Source of the DNA: Sphingomonadaceae bacterium 3R27E2-A
GTDB taxonomy: Bacteria; Pseudomonadota; Alphaproteobacteria; Sphingomonadales; Sphingomonadaceae
Assembly: GCA_005503165.1 (NCBI GenBank)
Contig: SCNT01000002.1
Span: 62,001 to 126,000 of the forward strand
DNA: 64,000 nucleotides
Direction of reading: 5' to 3'
The notes beneath the pieces are model-generated. The model ran no database searches and was not told the DNA's origin. It saw only the letters and a list, made by a program, of their open reading frames with translations. Below, piece after piece: positions 37,896 through 47,300 of the stretch (its first letter is position 1; each line of letters begins with the position of its first letter). A program made the position numbers and the translations under genes.

Positions 37896-38348
37896 TCAGT
37901 GCCGCGCGGCGCGGCGGCGCGCGGGCTCATCGTAGAGTTCCGCCACCGGATACAGTTCGCGTTCCTCGCGCTCGATGCGCATCGCGATCGCGTCGAGCAC
38001 CGCTTCGGTCTCGGCGCAGAAACCTGTCCAGTCGACCGCGACGCGCTCACCCGGCCAGCGCGCGTCATAGGCAATGAACTCGTCGGCGATATGCCCCATT
38101 TCGAGGATGAACTCGCGCGCCAGCTCCGCGAGTTGAGGGTCGCCGCTGGCCTTTAGCCTTGGATAAAGGGCCCAATCCTCGCATTTGAGATGGCGCACCA
38201 GCGTCTCCCGGAACATGCCGCGCACCGAGGCGAGTTCGGTCGCGCGCGGCAGGTCGGGCCCGGCGACCAGCGCCAGCAGGAAGCGCGACAGCGTGGCCAG
38301 CGCGGCATGTTCGGCGCGCAGCCGCTGCATTTCATGCGCCATATGCAT
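37896..38348 (-). CDS. Hemerythrin-domain protein
   Basis: 150 residues forming a four-helix HHE bundle. Likely di-iron ligands are in EHAAL (H14), RHLKCEDWALYP (H52 and E56), MGHIADEF (about H85) and EREERELYPVAE. The family binds oxygen, nitric oxide or iron, or protects iron-sulfur proteins. Not next to an obvious partner; it is divergent from the Ku-LigD operon across 254 bases in which I see no other gene. Confidence 0.85.
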   Translation of the reverse strand: MHMAHEMQRLRAEHAALATLSRFLLALVAGPDLPRATELASVRGMFRETLVRHLKCEDWALYPRLKASGDPQLAELAREFILEMGHIADEFIAYDARWPGERVAVDWTGFCAETEAVLDAIAMRIEREERELYPVAELYDEPARRRAARH

Positions 38349-38602
38349 AGGAACCGCCCATCATCGACTGGTCCCTCGTCTCCCCTCCTAAGCGCCCGTC
38401 ATGAAAAGAAGGTTAACCGGTCCTTGCCGCGCCCCGGGTGGCCTGATCTGCCGACGGCCGTCGTCGCGCCTGCCTCCGCCGCATCGAGTGCGGCAGAGTC
38501 CCCCGAAGCCCGTCCCGATGCAATCCGTCATGCTGCGGCGCAGCACGGGAACCGCGGCGCGCTCCGATCATTTGGAGTCGCATAACCGCGAAAGGGATAG
38601 CC

Positions 38603-39478
38603 ATGGCCGCACGCGCCTATTGGAAGGGACAGATCCGCCTCGCGCTGGTGTCGATCCCGGTCGAAATCTATGCCGCGACGAAATCGGGCGCCGCGATCAG
38701 CTTTCGCCAGATCCACGAGCCGAGCGGCAAGCCGGTCAAATATGAAAAGACCGTCCCGGGCATCGGGCCGATCGATACCGACGATATCGTCAAGGGCTAT
38801 GAGACCTCGAAGGGCAATTATGTCCTGCTCGACGAAGAGGAGATCGAGGCGGTCAAACTGGAGAGCAAGCGCACGCTAGAACTGCTCCAGTTCGTCGACC
38901 GCGAAGAGATCGACATCCTCTATTACGCCAAGCCCTATTATGTCGTCCCCGCCGACGAGCTCGCCGAAGAAGCCTATATCGTGCTGCGCGAGGCGCTCAG
39001 GCGCACGAAGAAGGTCGGGCTCGGCCAGCTTGCGGTGCGCGGGCAGGAACAGCTCGTCGCGCTCCGACCCTGCGGCCGCGGGCTTGTGCTCGAGGTGCTG
39101 CGCTACGCCGACGAAGTGAACAAGGCGGCGAATTATTTTCGCGACATCGGTGACGCCAAGCCCGACACCGACCTGCTCGACCTCGCCGAGACGCTGATCG
39201 GCAAGAAAAGCGGCAGGTTCGACGCGGGCGATTTTCACAATCATTATGTCGACGCGATCAAGCGAGTGATCGCCAAGAAAGCGAAGGCGAAGGGCAAGCG
39301 GGTACTCGAGGATGTCGAGGAGGCCGCGCCGGTGTCGCGCGGCTCGAACGTCATCGACCTGATGGCCGCACTGAAGGCCTCGGTCGATGGCAAGAAAAAG
39401 CCGCCCGCAACGACGGCGCAGAAGCCGCCCGCCAAGAAGGCCGCGGCGAAGAAGGCCCCGGCGCGGAAAAGGGCGTGA
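38603..39478 (+). CDS. ku: DNA end-binding protein Ku (NHEJ)
   Basis: Ku forms a homodimeric ring on double-strand ends and recruits LigD. The 291 residues begin AARAYWKGQIRLALVSIPVE, and contain SFRQIHEPSGKPVKYEK and YYAKPYYVVPADELAEEAY, the bacterial Ku core (about 1-240). The C-terminal roughly 35 residues are a Lys/Ala/Pro tail (PPAKKAAAKKAPARKRA), as in many bacterial Ku proteins where it helps threading and DNA binding. The start follows GGGATAGCC. Its stop is one base from the ligD start. Confidence 0.97.
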   Translation: MAARAYWKGQIRLALVSIPVEIYAATKSGAAISFRQIHEPSGKPVKYEKTVPGIGPIDTDDIVKGYETSKGNYVLLDEEEIEAVKLESKRTLELLQFVDREEIDILYYAKPYYVVPADELAEEAYIVLREALRRTKKVGLGQLAVRGQEQLVALRPCGRGLVLEVLRYADEVNKAANYFRDIGDAKPDTDLLDLAETLIGKKSGRFDAGDFHNHYVDAIKRVIAKKAKAKGKRVLEDVEEAAPVSRGSNVIDLMAALKASVDGKKKPPATTAQKPPAKKAAAKKAPARKRA

Positions 39479-39479
39479 C

Positions 39480-41999
39480 ATGGCGCGCGCCGATCCTCTC
39501 GCCCAGTATAACGCCAAGCGCGATTTCAAGCTGACCCCCGAGCCCGCGGGCAAGATTGCGAAGGGCGCCAGAAAAGAAGAGGGGGGAAACCGCTTCATCG
39601 TCCAGAAGCACGACGCCACGCGGCTGCATTACGACTTCCGGCTCGAGGTCGACGGCGTACTCAAGAGCTGGGCCGTGACCAAGGGCCCGAGCGCCGACCC
39701 CGCCGACAAGCGCCTCGCGGTGCGCACCGAAGACCATCCGATGAGCTATGCCGATTTCGAAGGCGTCATCCCCAAGGGCGAATATGGCGGCGGCAGCGTG
39801 ATGCTCTGGGACCGTGGCACATGGGCGCCGACCGAAGGCAAGAGCGCCAGGGACATCGAGAAGGGCCACCTCCACTTCACCCTCGACGGCGAGCGGATGA
39901 AGGGCGAATGGCTGCTCGTCCGCATGAAGCCGCGCCCGGGCGAGAAGCGCGAGAACTGGCTGCTGCGCAAGGTCGACGATGCCTATTCGGGCGGCAGCGA
40001 CGATCTCGTCGGGCGCCAGCTTACCAGCGTCCTCACCGGCCGCACGATGGCCGAGATCGCTGGCGACGAGGGCGGCGAACAATCGCTGAAGGGCGCCAAG
40101 GGCCAGGCCTTCGCCAAGAAGATGGCCGCCGCCGCCGCGCACAACCGACAGGTCGCAAAAGCCAAGCCCGGGGGTAAGCCACCCAAATTCCGCCCGCTCC
40201 AGCTCGCAACGCTCGTCGACGCGGTGCCCACGGGCAACGGCTGGCTCCACGAGATCAAGTACGACGGCTACCGCGCCGAAGTCGCCGCCGCGGGCTCGGA
40301 GGTGCGCGTCTATACCCGCAACGGCCTCGACTGGACGGACAAATTCGCGCCACTCGTCCGCCAAATCGCCGCACTCGATCTCCCGCCCTGCCTGATCGAC
40401 GGCGAGATCGTCGCCTATGGGAAGGACGGCAACCCCGACTTCTCCTCGCTCCAGGCGGTGCTCAAGCGCGGCCACGGCGCGCAGGACGAAGGCACGGCGC
40501 TCCACTTCTTCGCCTTCGACCTCCTTGAGCAAAGCGGCGAGAGCCTCGCCAAGTTCGGGAACCTCGAACGCAAGGAGCGCCTCGAAGCGCTGCTTCGCGA
40601 CGCCCAGCCCCCGATCGCGGTCGCCGACCATGTCATCGGCGCGGGCGAGAAGCTTTACGCCGCCATGTGCGGCGCGGCGCAGGAAGGCATCATCTCGAAA
40701 CGCGCCGACGCGGCCTATGCGGGTCGCCGCACGAAGAATTGGGTCAAGGTCAAATGCACCCGCCGCCAGGAGTTCGTGATCGTCGGCTGGAACCCCTCGT
40801 CGACCAAGGCGCGTCCCTTCGCCTCCCTGCTCCTTGCGCAGCACGAGGGCGGCAAGCTCGTCTACAAGGGCAATGTCGGCACCGGCTTCGACGCCGCGAC
40901 CATGGCCGACCTCGCGAAAAAATTCGCGAGCCGTGAGCGCAAGACCGCCGCGCTCGACATCGATTCCGCCACCGCGCGCAAGGTCCACTGGCTCAAACCC
41001 GACCTCGTCGCCGAAATCGCCTTCGCCGAGTTCACCGCGAGCGGCTCGGTCCGACACGCGAGCTTCCTCGGCCTGCGCCGCGACAAGGAGGCCAAAGCGG
41101 TGACACCCGAGAAGCAGCAGCCCGCCCCCGCGCCCGAAAGCGACGTGAAGATCAGCAGCCGCGACCGTGTCATCTTCCCCGAGGCGAAGGCGACCAAGGG
41201 CGACCTCGCCGACTATTATGCCGCGATTGCGCCAATCATGCTCCCCCACGCCGCGCGCCGCCCGATTAGCCTCGTCCGCTGCCCGCAGGGGCGCGCCAAG
41301 AAATGCTTCTTCCAGAAGCATGACTCGGGCTCGTTCGGCGACCATGTCCACCACGTCCCGATCCGCGAGAAGGACGGCGGGCACGAGGATTATCTCTATG
41401 TCGACGACGCCGACGGCCTGCTCGCCTGCGTCCAGATGGGCACGATCGAATTCCACGGCTGGGGCAGCCATGTCGGCGCGCTCGAAAAGCCCGACCGCAT
41501 GGTGTTCGACCTCGACCCCGACGAAGGCCTCGCCTTCGCCGACGTGAAGAAGGCGGCGGCCGACATCCGCCGCCAGCTCGCCGACATCGGCCTCGCCAGC
41601 TTCGCGATGCTTTCGGGCGGCAGGGGCGTCCATGTCGTCGTGCCGCTCGATCCGGGGCACAGCTGGGACAAGCACAAGGATTTCTCGAAACGCTTCGCCG
41701 AGGCGCTGAGCCTCGCCGAACCCGAGCGCTATGTCGCGACGATGAGCAAGGCCAAGCGCAAGGGCAAGATCTTCATCGATTACCTCCGCAACCAGCGCGG
41801 CAGCACCGCGATCCTGCCTTACTCCGCCCGCGCCCGCGAAGGCGCCCCCGTCGCGGTCCCGATCGGCTGGGACGCGCTCGCCGACGTCGACAAGGCGGGG
41901 GCGTGGACGATCAGGGACGCCGACGAGCTACTCGAACGCGCCGCGGGAGCCGATCTCAAGGGCTGGGGCTTCGCGAGCCAGACGCTGCCGGATTTCTGA
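39480..41999 (+). CDS. ligD: ATP-dependent DNA ligase D, three domains
   Basis: The end-processing and sealing enzyme of bacterial NHEJ. Length is 839 residues with domain order phosphoesterase-ligase-polymerase. The 3'-phosphoesterase (about 25-180) has [13 protein letters not shown] and [12 protein letters not shown]. The ligase adenylation motif EIKYDGYR places the catalytic lysine at K260; the oligonucleotide-binding part ends near 510. The primase-polymerase domain (about 555-839) has [17 protein letters not shown] and the metal-binding DLDPDEGL. All three active sites look intact. The gene starts one base after Ku and ends overlapping a convergent gene by 44 bases. An alternative earlier start within ku would add a basic low-complexity tail and is rejected. 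Confidence 0.97.
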   Translation: MARADPLAQYNAKRDFKLTPEPAGKIAKGARKEEGGNRFIVQKHDATRLHYDFRLEVDGVLKSWAVTKGPSADPADKRLAVRTEDHPMSYADFEGVIPKGEYGGGSVMLWDRGTWAPTEGKSARDIEKGHLHFTLDGERMKGEWLLVRMKPRPGEKRENWLLRKVDDAYSGGSDDLVGRQLTSVLTGRTMAEIAGDEGGEQSLKGAKGQAFAKKMAAAAAHNRQVAKAKPGGKPPKFRPLQLATLVDAVPTGNGWLHEIKYDGYRAEVAAAGSEVRVYTRNGLDWTDKFAPLVRQIAALDLPPCLIDGEIVAYGKDGNPDFSSLQAVLKRGHGAQDEGTALHFFAFDLLEQSGESLAKFGNLERKERLEALLRDAQPPIAVADHVIGAGEKLYAAMCGAAQEGIISKRADAAYAGRRTKNWVKVKCTRRQEFVIVGWNPSSTKARPFASLLLAQHEGGKLVYKGNVGTGFDAATMADLAKKFASRERKTAALDIDSATARKVHWLKPDLVAEIAFAEFTASGSVRHASFLGLRRDKEAKAVTPEKQQPAPAPESDVKISSRDRVIFPEAKATKGDLADYYAAIAPIMLPHAARRPISLVRCPQGRAKKCFFQKHDSGSFGDHVHHVPIREKDGGHEDYLYVDDADGLLACVQMGTIEFHGWGSHVGALEKPDRMVFDLDPDEGLAFADVKKAAADIRRQLADIGLASFAMLSGGRGVHVVVPLDPGHSWDKHKDFSKRFAEALSLAEPERYVATMSKAKRKGKIFIDYLRNQRGSTAILPYSARAREGAPVAVPIGWDALADVDKAGAWTIRDADELLERAAGADLKGWGFASQTLPDF

Positions 42000-42537
42000 C
42001 CTCCCGCCACTCCCCCAACCCCAAATCCCCGATCTCCCACGCGCCGATGCGCCACCGCACCAGCCGCAGCGTGGGCAAGCCGACCGCGGCGGTCATGCGG
42101 CGGACCTGGCGGTTGCGGCCTTCGGCGATGGTGAGTTCGAGCCAGCGGTCCGGGACGCTTTTGCGATGGCGGACGGGGGGATCGCGCTCCCAAAGCGCCG
42201 GCGGGTCGATGCGGCGGACCGCGGCGGGGCGGGTCGGGCCGTCGTTGAGCATCACGCCGCGGCGGAGCGCCGTGAGCGCGGCTTCGTCGGGCTCGCCCTC
42301 GACCTGCACAAGGTAAGTCTTGGGCATCTTGTGCTTCGGTGACGAAATCCGCGCCTGCATCGCGCCGTCGTCGGTGAGGATCAGCAGGCCTTCGCTGTCG
42401 CGGTCGAGACGGCCGGCGGGGTAGACGCCGGGGACGTCGATATAGTCGGACAAGGTCGCGCGCGCGCCGTCCGTTCCGCGGTCGGTGAATTGCGAAAGGA
42501 CGCCCCAGGGCTTGTTGAACAGGATCAAGCGGGCCAA
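41956..42537 (-). CDS. rluE: RluE-type 23S rRNA pseudouridine synthase
   Basis: 193 residues of the RsuA/RluE pseudouridine synthase group, without an S4 domain. The catalytic aspartate is in [18 protein letters not shown] (about D45). Other motifs are [15 protein letters not shown] at the N-terminus and [19 protein letters not shown]. The short, S4-less form fits RluE (U2457 of 23S rRNA) rather than RsuA or RluB; the exact target is inferred. The C-terminal end overlaps ligD tail to tail by 44 bases. Confidence 0.88.
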   Translation of the reverse strand: MARLILFNKPWGVLSQFTDRGTDGARATLSDYIDVPGVYPAGRLDRDSEGLLILTDDGAMQARISSPKHKMPKTYLVQVEGEPDEAALTALRRGVMLNDGPTRPAAVRRIDPPALWERDPPVRHRKSVPDRWLELTIAEGRNRQVRRMTAAVGLPTLRLVRWRIGAWEIGDLGLGEWREVRNPAASGSRSPSP

Positions 42538-42574
42538 CGCGTCCTCCTCCGCTACCCGAAACCCACCCTAACCG

Positions 42575-42650
42575 CTTGTGTCGAGCGAAGTCGAGACACC
42601 TGTGGGGAGCGCGCGCCTTTGCGTGTCTCGACTTCGCTCGACACGAACGG
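42575..42650. repeat. Dispersed palindromic repeat, family A copy 3
   Basis: Arms TGTGTCGAGCGAAGTCGAGA and TCTCGACTTCGCTCGACACG are almost perfectly complementary. The central loop region includes TGTGGGGAGCGCGCGCC, matching copy 2. It lies between rluE and the typA terminator. Confidence 0.85.
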
Positions 42651-42670
42651 AAGAGGGGGTCGCGCAATGC

Positions 42671-42700
42671 AAAACCGGCGGCCGTTGTCGGGCCGCCGGT
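42671..42700 (-). terminator. Intrinsic terminator of typA
   Basis: A stem CCGGCGGCC / GGCCGCCGG with a seven-base loop is followed on this strand by TTTTG. It starts eight bases past the typA stop. Confidence 0.85.
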
Positions 42701-42707
42701 CTCAAAC

Positions 42708-44540
42708 TTACGCCATTTCCTTCTTGCGCGACGCCTTCTTGCGCTCGTGCGGGTCGAGGATCGACTTGCGGATCCGGATGTTCTTCGGCGTCACCTCGAC
42801 CATCTCGTCGTCGTCGATATAGGCGATCGCCTGTTCCAGCGTCATGCGCTTCGGCGGGGTCAGGCGGATCGCGTCGTCCTTGCCCGTCGAACGGAAGTTC
42901 GTGAGCTGCTTCGACTTCATCGGGTTGACCTCGAGATCCTCGGGCTTGGCGTTCTCGCCGATGATCATGCCCTCGTAGAGCGCCTCGCCGGGCGAGACGA
43001 AGAGGATGCCGCGCTCTTCGAGCGGGCCGAGCGCATAGGCGACGGCTTCGCCATTGCCGTTCGAGATCAGGACGCCGTTCTTGCGGCCCTCGATCACGCC
43101 CTTGTACGGGCCATATTTCTCGAACAGGCGGTTCATGATCCCGGTGCCGCGCGTATCCGACAGGAATTCGCCGTGATAGCCGATCAGCCCGCGCGACGGG
43201 CCCGAGAAGGTGATGCGCGTCTTGCCGCCGCCCGACGGCCGCATGTCGGTGAGGTCGGCCTTGCGGATCTGCATCTTCTCGACGACCGTGCCCGAATGTT
43301 CGTCGTCGACGTCGATGACGACGGTTTCATAGGGTTCGGTGCGCTTGCCCGACTCGTCCTCGCCATAGAGGACGCGCGGGCGGCTGATGCCGAGTTCGAA
43401 GCCTTCGCGGCGCATCGTCTCGATCAGCACGCCGAGCTGGAGTTCGCCGCGGCCCGCAACCTCGAAGCTGTCCTTGTCGGCGCTTTCGGTGATGCGGATC
43501 GCGACGTTCGTTTCGGCTTCGCGGTACAGGCGGTCGCGGATCATGCGGCTCGTCACCTTGCTGCCCTCGCGGCCCGCCATCGGGCTGTCGTTGACGGCAA
43601 AGCGCATCGACAGCGTCGGCGGGTCGATCGGCTGCGCGGCGATCGGCTCGCTCACGCTGGTGTCGGCGATCGTGTTCGCGACGGTCGCGTTGGTCAGCCC
43701 CGCGATCGCGACGATGTCGCCCGCGCGGGCTTCCTCGACCGGGACGCGGTCGAGCCCGCGGAAGGCGAGCAATTTCGACGCGCGGCCGGTCTCGATCACC
43801 TTGCCGTCCATGTCGATCGCGTGGATCGGCTGGTTGACCTTGACCGTCCCCGACTGGACGCGGCCGGTCAGGATGCGGCCGATGAAATTGTCGCGGTCGA
43901 GCAGCGTTGCGAGGAAGGTGAAAGGCGCATCGACGGGCAGGCCCGGCTCGGGGACGTGGCGGACGATCGTCTCGAACAGCGGGGTCAGGTCGCCGTCGCG
44001 CGCGTCGGGGCTTTCGGAGGCATAGCCGCCGCGGCCCGAGGCGTAGAGGATCGGGAAGTCGAGCTGCTCGTCATTGGCCTCGAGCGTCAGGAAAAGCTCG
44101 AACACCTCGTCGAGCACTTCGGCGGCGCGCGCGTCGCTGCGGTCGATCTTGTTGACGACGACGATGGGCTTGAGGCCCAGCGCGAGCGCCTTGCCGGTGA
44201 CGAACTTGGTCTGCGGCATCGGGCCCTCGGCGGCGTCGACGAGCAGGATGACGCCATCGACCATGCTGAGGATACGCTCGACCTCGCCGCCGAAATCGGC
44301 GTGGCCGGGGGTGTCGACGATGTTGATGCGCGTCATCGCGGCGCCTTCGCCCCACTCGACCGAGGTGCACTTCGCGAGGATGGTGATCCCGCGTTCCTTT
44401 TCGAGGTCGTTCGAATCCATCGCGCGTTCCTCAACGCGCTGGTTGTCGCGGAAGGTGCCCGACTGGCGGAAGAGCTGGTCGACGAGGGTGGTCTTGCCAT
44501 GATCGACGTGGGCGATGATCGCAATATTGCGCAAAGACAT
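42708..44540 (-). CDS. typA: Ribosome-associated GTPase TypA/BipA
   Basis: A translational GTPase of the EF-G/LepA group that supports ribosome assembly and stress growth. 610 residues, usual length. G1 AHVDHGKT is at 9-16, G2 in [11 protein letters not shown]3 [11 protein letters not shown]4 NKIDRSDA; domains II, III and V and the BipA C-terminal region ([20 protein letters not shown] split, [17 protein letters not shown] split) follow. The start is inferred from the family N-terminus [18 protein letters not shown]. It is monocistronic, ended by an intrinsic terminator. Confidence 0.97.
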   Translation of the reverse strand: MSLRNIAIIAHVDHGKTTLVDQLFRQSGTFRDNQRVEERAMDSNDLEKERGITILAKCTSVEWGEGAAMTRINIVDTPGHADFGGEVERILSMVDGVILLVDAAEGPMPQTKFVTGKALALGLKPIVVVNKIDRSDARAAEVLDEVFELFLTLEANDEQLDFPILYASGRGGYASESPDARDGDLTPLFETIVRHVPEPGLPVDAPFTFLATLLDRDNFIGRILTGRVQSGTVKVNQPIHAIDMDGKVIETGRASKLLAFRGLDRVPVEEARAGDIVAIAGLTNATVANTIADTSVSEPIAAQPIDPPTLSMRFAVNDSPMAGREGSKVTSRMIRDRLYREAETNVAIRITESADKDSFEVAGRGELQLGVLIETMRREGFELGISRPRVLYGEDESGKRTEPYETVVIDVDDEHSGTVVEKMQIRKADLTDMRPSGGGKTRITFSGPSRGLIGYHGEFLSDTRGTGIMNRLFEKYGPYKGVIEGRKNGVLISNGNGEAVAYALGPLEERGILFVSPGEALYEGMIIGENAKPEDLEVNPMKSKQLTNFRSTGKDDAIRLTPPKRMTLEQAIAYIDDDEMVEVTPKNIRIRKSILDPHERKKASRKKEMA

Positions 44541-44633
44541 GCGGAAAGAGCCTTGATGGGAGGAGGCGGCAGCGGGGCCGCGAAACGCCGCGCCCCTATC
44601 AGAACCCCTGTTGCGGCGCAACAAAATTGCCGG

Positions 44634-45626
44634 TCAGTCGGGCGCTTTCGCGGGGGCCGCCAGCGCGCGGCGCAGGACCGCGGAATCGTAGAGCGAAAGC
44701 CGCTCGCGGCGCTCCAGCCGCGGCGCCAGACCGGCGGCGAAACGCGCGTGCCATTTGCGCAGCGCATCGGCGCCATCCTCGAGGCGCGCGAGATCGAGCG
44801 AGGCCGCGAGCAGCTGGCGGCGGAGCCCCGACAGGCCGGGTCGCGCATAACGCTCGTCGATGAGGCCGAGCTGGTGCCGCGCGGCGGCGATCGACTGGCG
44901 GCGGAGCAGCGGGTCGGCCTCGGCGGCCGCGGCGCCGGCAATGGCAAGCTCGATCAACCGCAACTGGTCGGCCAGCCGGCGCGGTTCGCCTGCTGCCGCC
45001 CCCGCCGGACAAGGGCCGATGCTGCGCACATAGGCGGACAGGGCATCGAGCATCGCGGAGCTCGGCTCGGCGCCCGAAAATTCCTCGACGACCAGCGTGC
45101 GGACGAAGCGCGGCAGCGCGGGATCGCCCGGGGCGCGCGACACCTTGCCCGGCATCGCGAGGTCGGGGATCGGCACGGGGTCGAAATGCGCATTGGCGCG
45201 GGCGGGGCTGAAGAAACTGTTCGTGACGTCCGCCGTCCCCGGCGCGCCCGACAATTGCGGCATCAGGAAATGCGGATTGCCGCGCCCAGTCCGATGGCAG
45301 GCGGCGCAGCTGAGCTCGGCCTTCGCCGCCTGGCCGCCGAGCAGCGCGGGGCTGTTGAACAGGGCCTCGCCCGCCGCGAGCATCGCCGGATCGGTCGCCG
45401 CGACGACATCGGTGCGCGGGCATGCATGCGGGGCTTCGGCGAGCACTGCCCATTCGGCGCCCGGCGCGGTCCATTGCAGCGTGCGCGACGCGAACAGGCC
45501 GTCGCGCGCCACGAGCGCGGCGGGAATGGCCGCCGCGACCAGCAGCGCCGTCGCTAGCCGGCGGATGGCTTCGCCTCGGCGATCCAGCGCCGGAGCTCGT
45601 CGGCCTCGTAGCAGCCGAAGCCGCAC
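44634..45626 (-). CDS. Single-haem c-type cytochrome-like protein
   Basis: 330 residues from a GTG. One haem c motif CAACH occurs near residue 113, in a context (AGEALFNSP, FLMPQLSG, FVRTLVVEEFSG, ALSAYVRSIGPC) resembling the MauG/di-haem peroxidase group. Only one CxxCH is present, so it is not a standard peroxidase. The start is uncertain: residues 23-38 (ATALLVAAAIPAALV) look like a signal anchor, but no ATG precedes it. GTG at 45626 overlaps the TPR gene by 73 bases, and an ATC at 45566 behind GAGGCGAAGCC is another candidate. The second half of the protein is an Arg/Leu-rich helical stretch I do not recognise. Confidence 0.68.
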   Translation of the reverse strand: MRLRLLRGRRAPALDRRGEAIRRLATALLVAAAIPAALVARDGLFASRTLQWTAPGAEWAVLAEAPHACPRTDVVAATDPAMLAAGEALFNSPALLGGQAAKAELSCAACHRTGRGNPHFLMPQLSGAPGTADVTNSFFSPARANAHFDPVPIPDLAMPGKVSRAPGDPALPRFVRTLVVEEFSGAEPSSAMLDALSAYVRSIGPCPAGAAAGEPRRLADQLRLIELAIAGAAAAEADPLLRRQSIAAARHQLGLIDERYARPGLSGLRRQLLAASLDLARLEDGADALRKWHARFAAGLAPRLERRERLSLYDSAVLRRALAAPAKAPD

Positions 45627-46474
45627 AGGCGGTCGAGCCGCGCGAGATTGGCGCGCGCGCCGGCGAGGTCGCCGCGCTCGACCTTCAATTCGCCATAATA
45701 TTCGAGCGCGCCGCGGTGGTCGGGCGCGACCGCGAGCGCCGCGCGATAATAATCTTCGGCGCGGTCGAAGCGGCTGAGCTTGCGGTTCGCGAAGCCGAGA
45801 TAGGTCAGGATGTCGGGATGCGGCCCCGCCGCCCACAGCGCCGAATCGAGCCGTGCAATCGCCTCGTCGTAGCGATGCTCGTTGATGAGCCCGACCGCGG
45901 CCACATAGCTGCCGTCGACCGACGCGGCGCTCGCGAGCCGGACCTCGGGCCGAACCACCGCCGAGGATTGCGTTCCCGCCGCCTGCGCCGCCTCGATCGC
46001 GGCGATTGCGCTCGCCAGCTTGGCGGCGTCGGGGCAGCTTTCGGCGCAGCCCGCTTGCAGCGCGCGGATCGCCGCGAGCTGCTCGTCGACGCGTTTGGTA
46101 TCGCCCGAACGCGCGGCGGCGACCCCGAGGTCGCGGCGCGCCTCGATCAGCTTGCCGTCATATTTGACCGCGGCGTCGAGCGGGCGGACCGCCTTCTTGT
46201 AGTCGCCCGCGCCGAGCAGGCTGGCGCCGAGCATATATTGCGCCTGCGCGTTGCGCGGCACCGCGTCGACGACCTTGCGAAAGGCGCTGGCCGCCTCTTT
46301 ATACTGGCCCGCCTGGAAGGCCGCGACGCCCTTCTGGTAATCGGCGGTCGGGTCGTAAGCCGAGGCGCTGGGCGCCGAACCGCCGCCGCCTCCCCCGCCA
46401 CCACCGCCCGCTGCGAGCGCGGGCGCGAACGCCAGCATCGACAGGGCCAGACCGAGTCCAATGGATCGCCGCAT
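45554..46474 (-). CDS. Exported TPR-repeat protein
   Basis: 306 residues. The signal peptide ends PALAA (residue 22), followed by a run of ten glycines and a Ser/Ala linker. Tetratricopeptide repeats are seen at about 44-110 (YQKGVAAFQAGQYKEAASAFRKVV, then AQYMLGASLLGAGDYKKAVRPLDAAV) and about 190-285 (YVAAVGLINEHRYDEAIARL, ILTYLGFANRKLSRFDRAEDYY, ALEYYGELKVERGDLAGA; each split). Paired cysteines occur in CAESC and LCGFGCYE. Probably a periplasmic scaffold for the overlapping haem-protein gene downstream; partner unknown. Confidence 0.85.
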   Translation of the reverse strand: MRRSIGLGLALSMLAFAPALAAGGGGGGGGGGSAPSASAYDPTADYQKGVAAFQAGQYKEAASAFRKVVDAVPRNAQAQYMLGASLLGAGDYKKAVRPLDAAVKYDGKLIEARRDLGVAAARSGDTKRVDEQLAAIRALQAGCAESCPDAAKLASAIAAIEAAQAAGTQSSAVVRPEVRLASAASVDGSYVAAVGLINEHRYDEAIARLDSALWAAGPHPDILTYLGFANRKLSRFDRAEDYYRAALAVAPDHRGALEYYGELKVERGDLAGARANLARLDRLCGFGCYEADELRRWIAEAKPSAG

Positions 46475-46593
46475 GACAGCCTCCCTTTTGTGACTATGTC
46501 GCGGCGGCGCGCCGGGGCCGCCGGACGAGGCCGCAGACTACGCCCGATCGCGGCGGCGAGCAACGATGTTGGCGAACGTCGAGCATATCGCCG

Positions 46594-46621
46594 TGAAGTT
46601 TCAATAATTATTGAAACTTCA
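46594..46621. promoter_or_regulatory. Perfect 28-bp palindrome, probable operator of the GbsR-type regulator
   Basis: The half-site is TGAAGTTTCAATAA, followed immediately by its exact complement TTATTGAAACTTCA. It lies 25 bases ahead of the regulator's start in an otherwise GC-rich region, and contains TTGAAA at 46611-46616 that could serve as a -35 element with TATAGG 17 bases downstream. This is the position expected for autoregulation of the regulator and the oxidase genes. Confidence 0.7.
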
Positions 46622-46646
46622 GAAACTACCCACTATAGGAGTCGGC

Positions 46647-47294
46647 GTGGAACCATCCCCCACCCCCGACTCTCCATCGCCGCCGTTCCGGCTCTCCCCG
46701 CTAGCGCAGGCTTTCGTCCTGCATTTCGGCGAGATGGGGAGTCGCTGGGGGATCAACCGCACCGTCGGGCAGATCTATGCGATGCTGTTCCTCGCCGACG
46801 GACCGCGCCATGCCGAACAGATCAGCGAAGCGCTCGCGCTGTCGCGCGGCAGCGTGTCGATGGGGCTCAAGGAACTCGCGAGCTGGAACCTCGTCCAGTT
46901 GAAGCACCTGCCAGGCGACCGGCGCGATTATTATGCGACCCCGCGCGACGTCTGGGCGATCTTCCGCACCCTCGCCGAGGAGCGCAAGAAGCGCGAGATC
47001 GACCCGACGCTGACGACGCTTCGCACGCTGCTGATGGAGCCCGCGACCGATGCCGGCGACCGCTTCGCGCAGGAGCGCATCGCCGCGATGCACGAACAGA
47101 TCGAGCTCCTGACCGACTGGTATGCCGAGATGGAGCGCCTCGACACCGAACGGCTGCTCCAGCTTTTGCGGCTGGGCGAGCGTGTGGTAAAGGCGCTCGA
47201 GTTCAAGGACCGCATGCTCGGCCGCGGCAAGGGTGTCTCGACCGCCTCGACAAGCTCGGGACAGGCTTCGCTCGACAGGAACGGGGGGCAATAG
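46647..47294 (+). CDS. GbsR/MarR-family transcriptional regulator
   Basis: 215 residues from the GTG that follows AGGAGTCGGC; a TTG inside the upstream palindrome is rejected. The winged helix-turn-helix (about 25-110) contains HFGEMGSRWGINRTVGQIYAML, HAEQISEALALSRGSVSMGL and LPGDRRDYYATP, typical of the GbsR group (regulators of osmolyte or envelope genes). The C-terminal helix (about 125-195) likely dimerises. The final roughly 20 residues (VSTASTSSGQASLDRNGGQ) are encoded by a copy of a dispersed repeat and look foreign to the family. The gene is six bases from cioA, so it very likely controls the oxidase. Confidence 0.9.
   Translation: MEPSPTPDSPSPPFRLSPLAQAFVLHFGEMGSRWGINRTVGQIYAMLFLADGPRHAEQISEALALSRGSVSMGLKELASWNLVQLKHLPGDRRDYYATPRDVWAIFRTLAEERKKREIDPTLTTLRTLLMEPATDAGDRFAQERIAAMHEQIELLTDWYAEMERLDTERLLQLLRLGERVVKALEFKDRMLGRGKGVSTASTSSGQASLDRNGGQ
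47232..47286. repeat. Repeat fragment, family A-like, within a coding end
   Basis: GTGTCTCGACCGCCTCGACA and GGCTTCGCTCGACAGGAACG resemble the right half of family A with a degenerate centre. The element lies in frame at the 3' end of the GbsR-type gene and provides its last codons. Confidence 0.6.
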
Positions 47295-47300
47295 ACGACG

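Noticed and set aside
39351-41675. Minus-strand frame of 774 codons over ku/ligD
   Set aside because: Antisense of ligD, whose three domains and catalytic lysine are intact.
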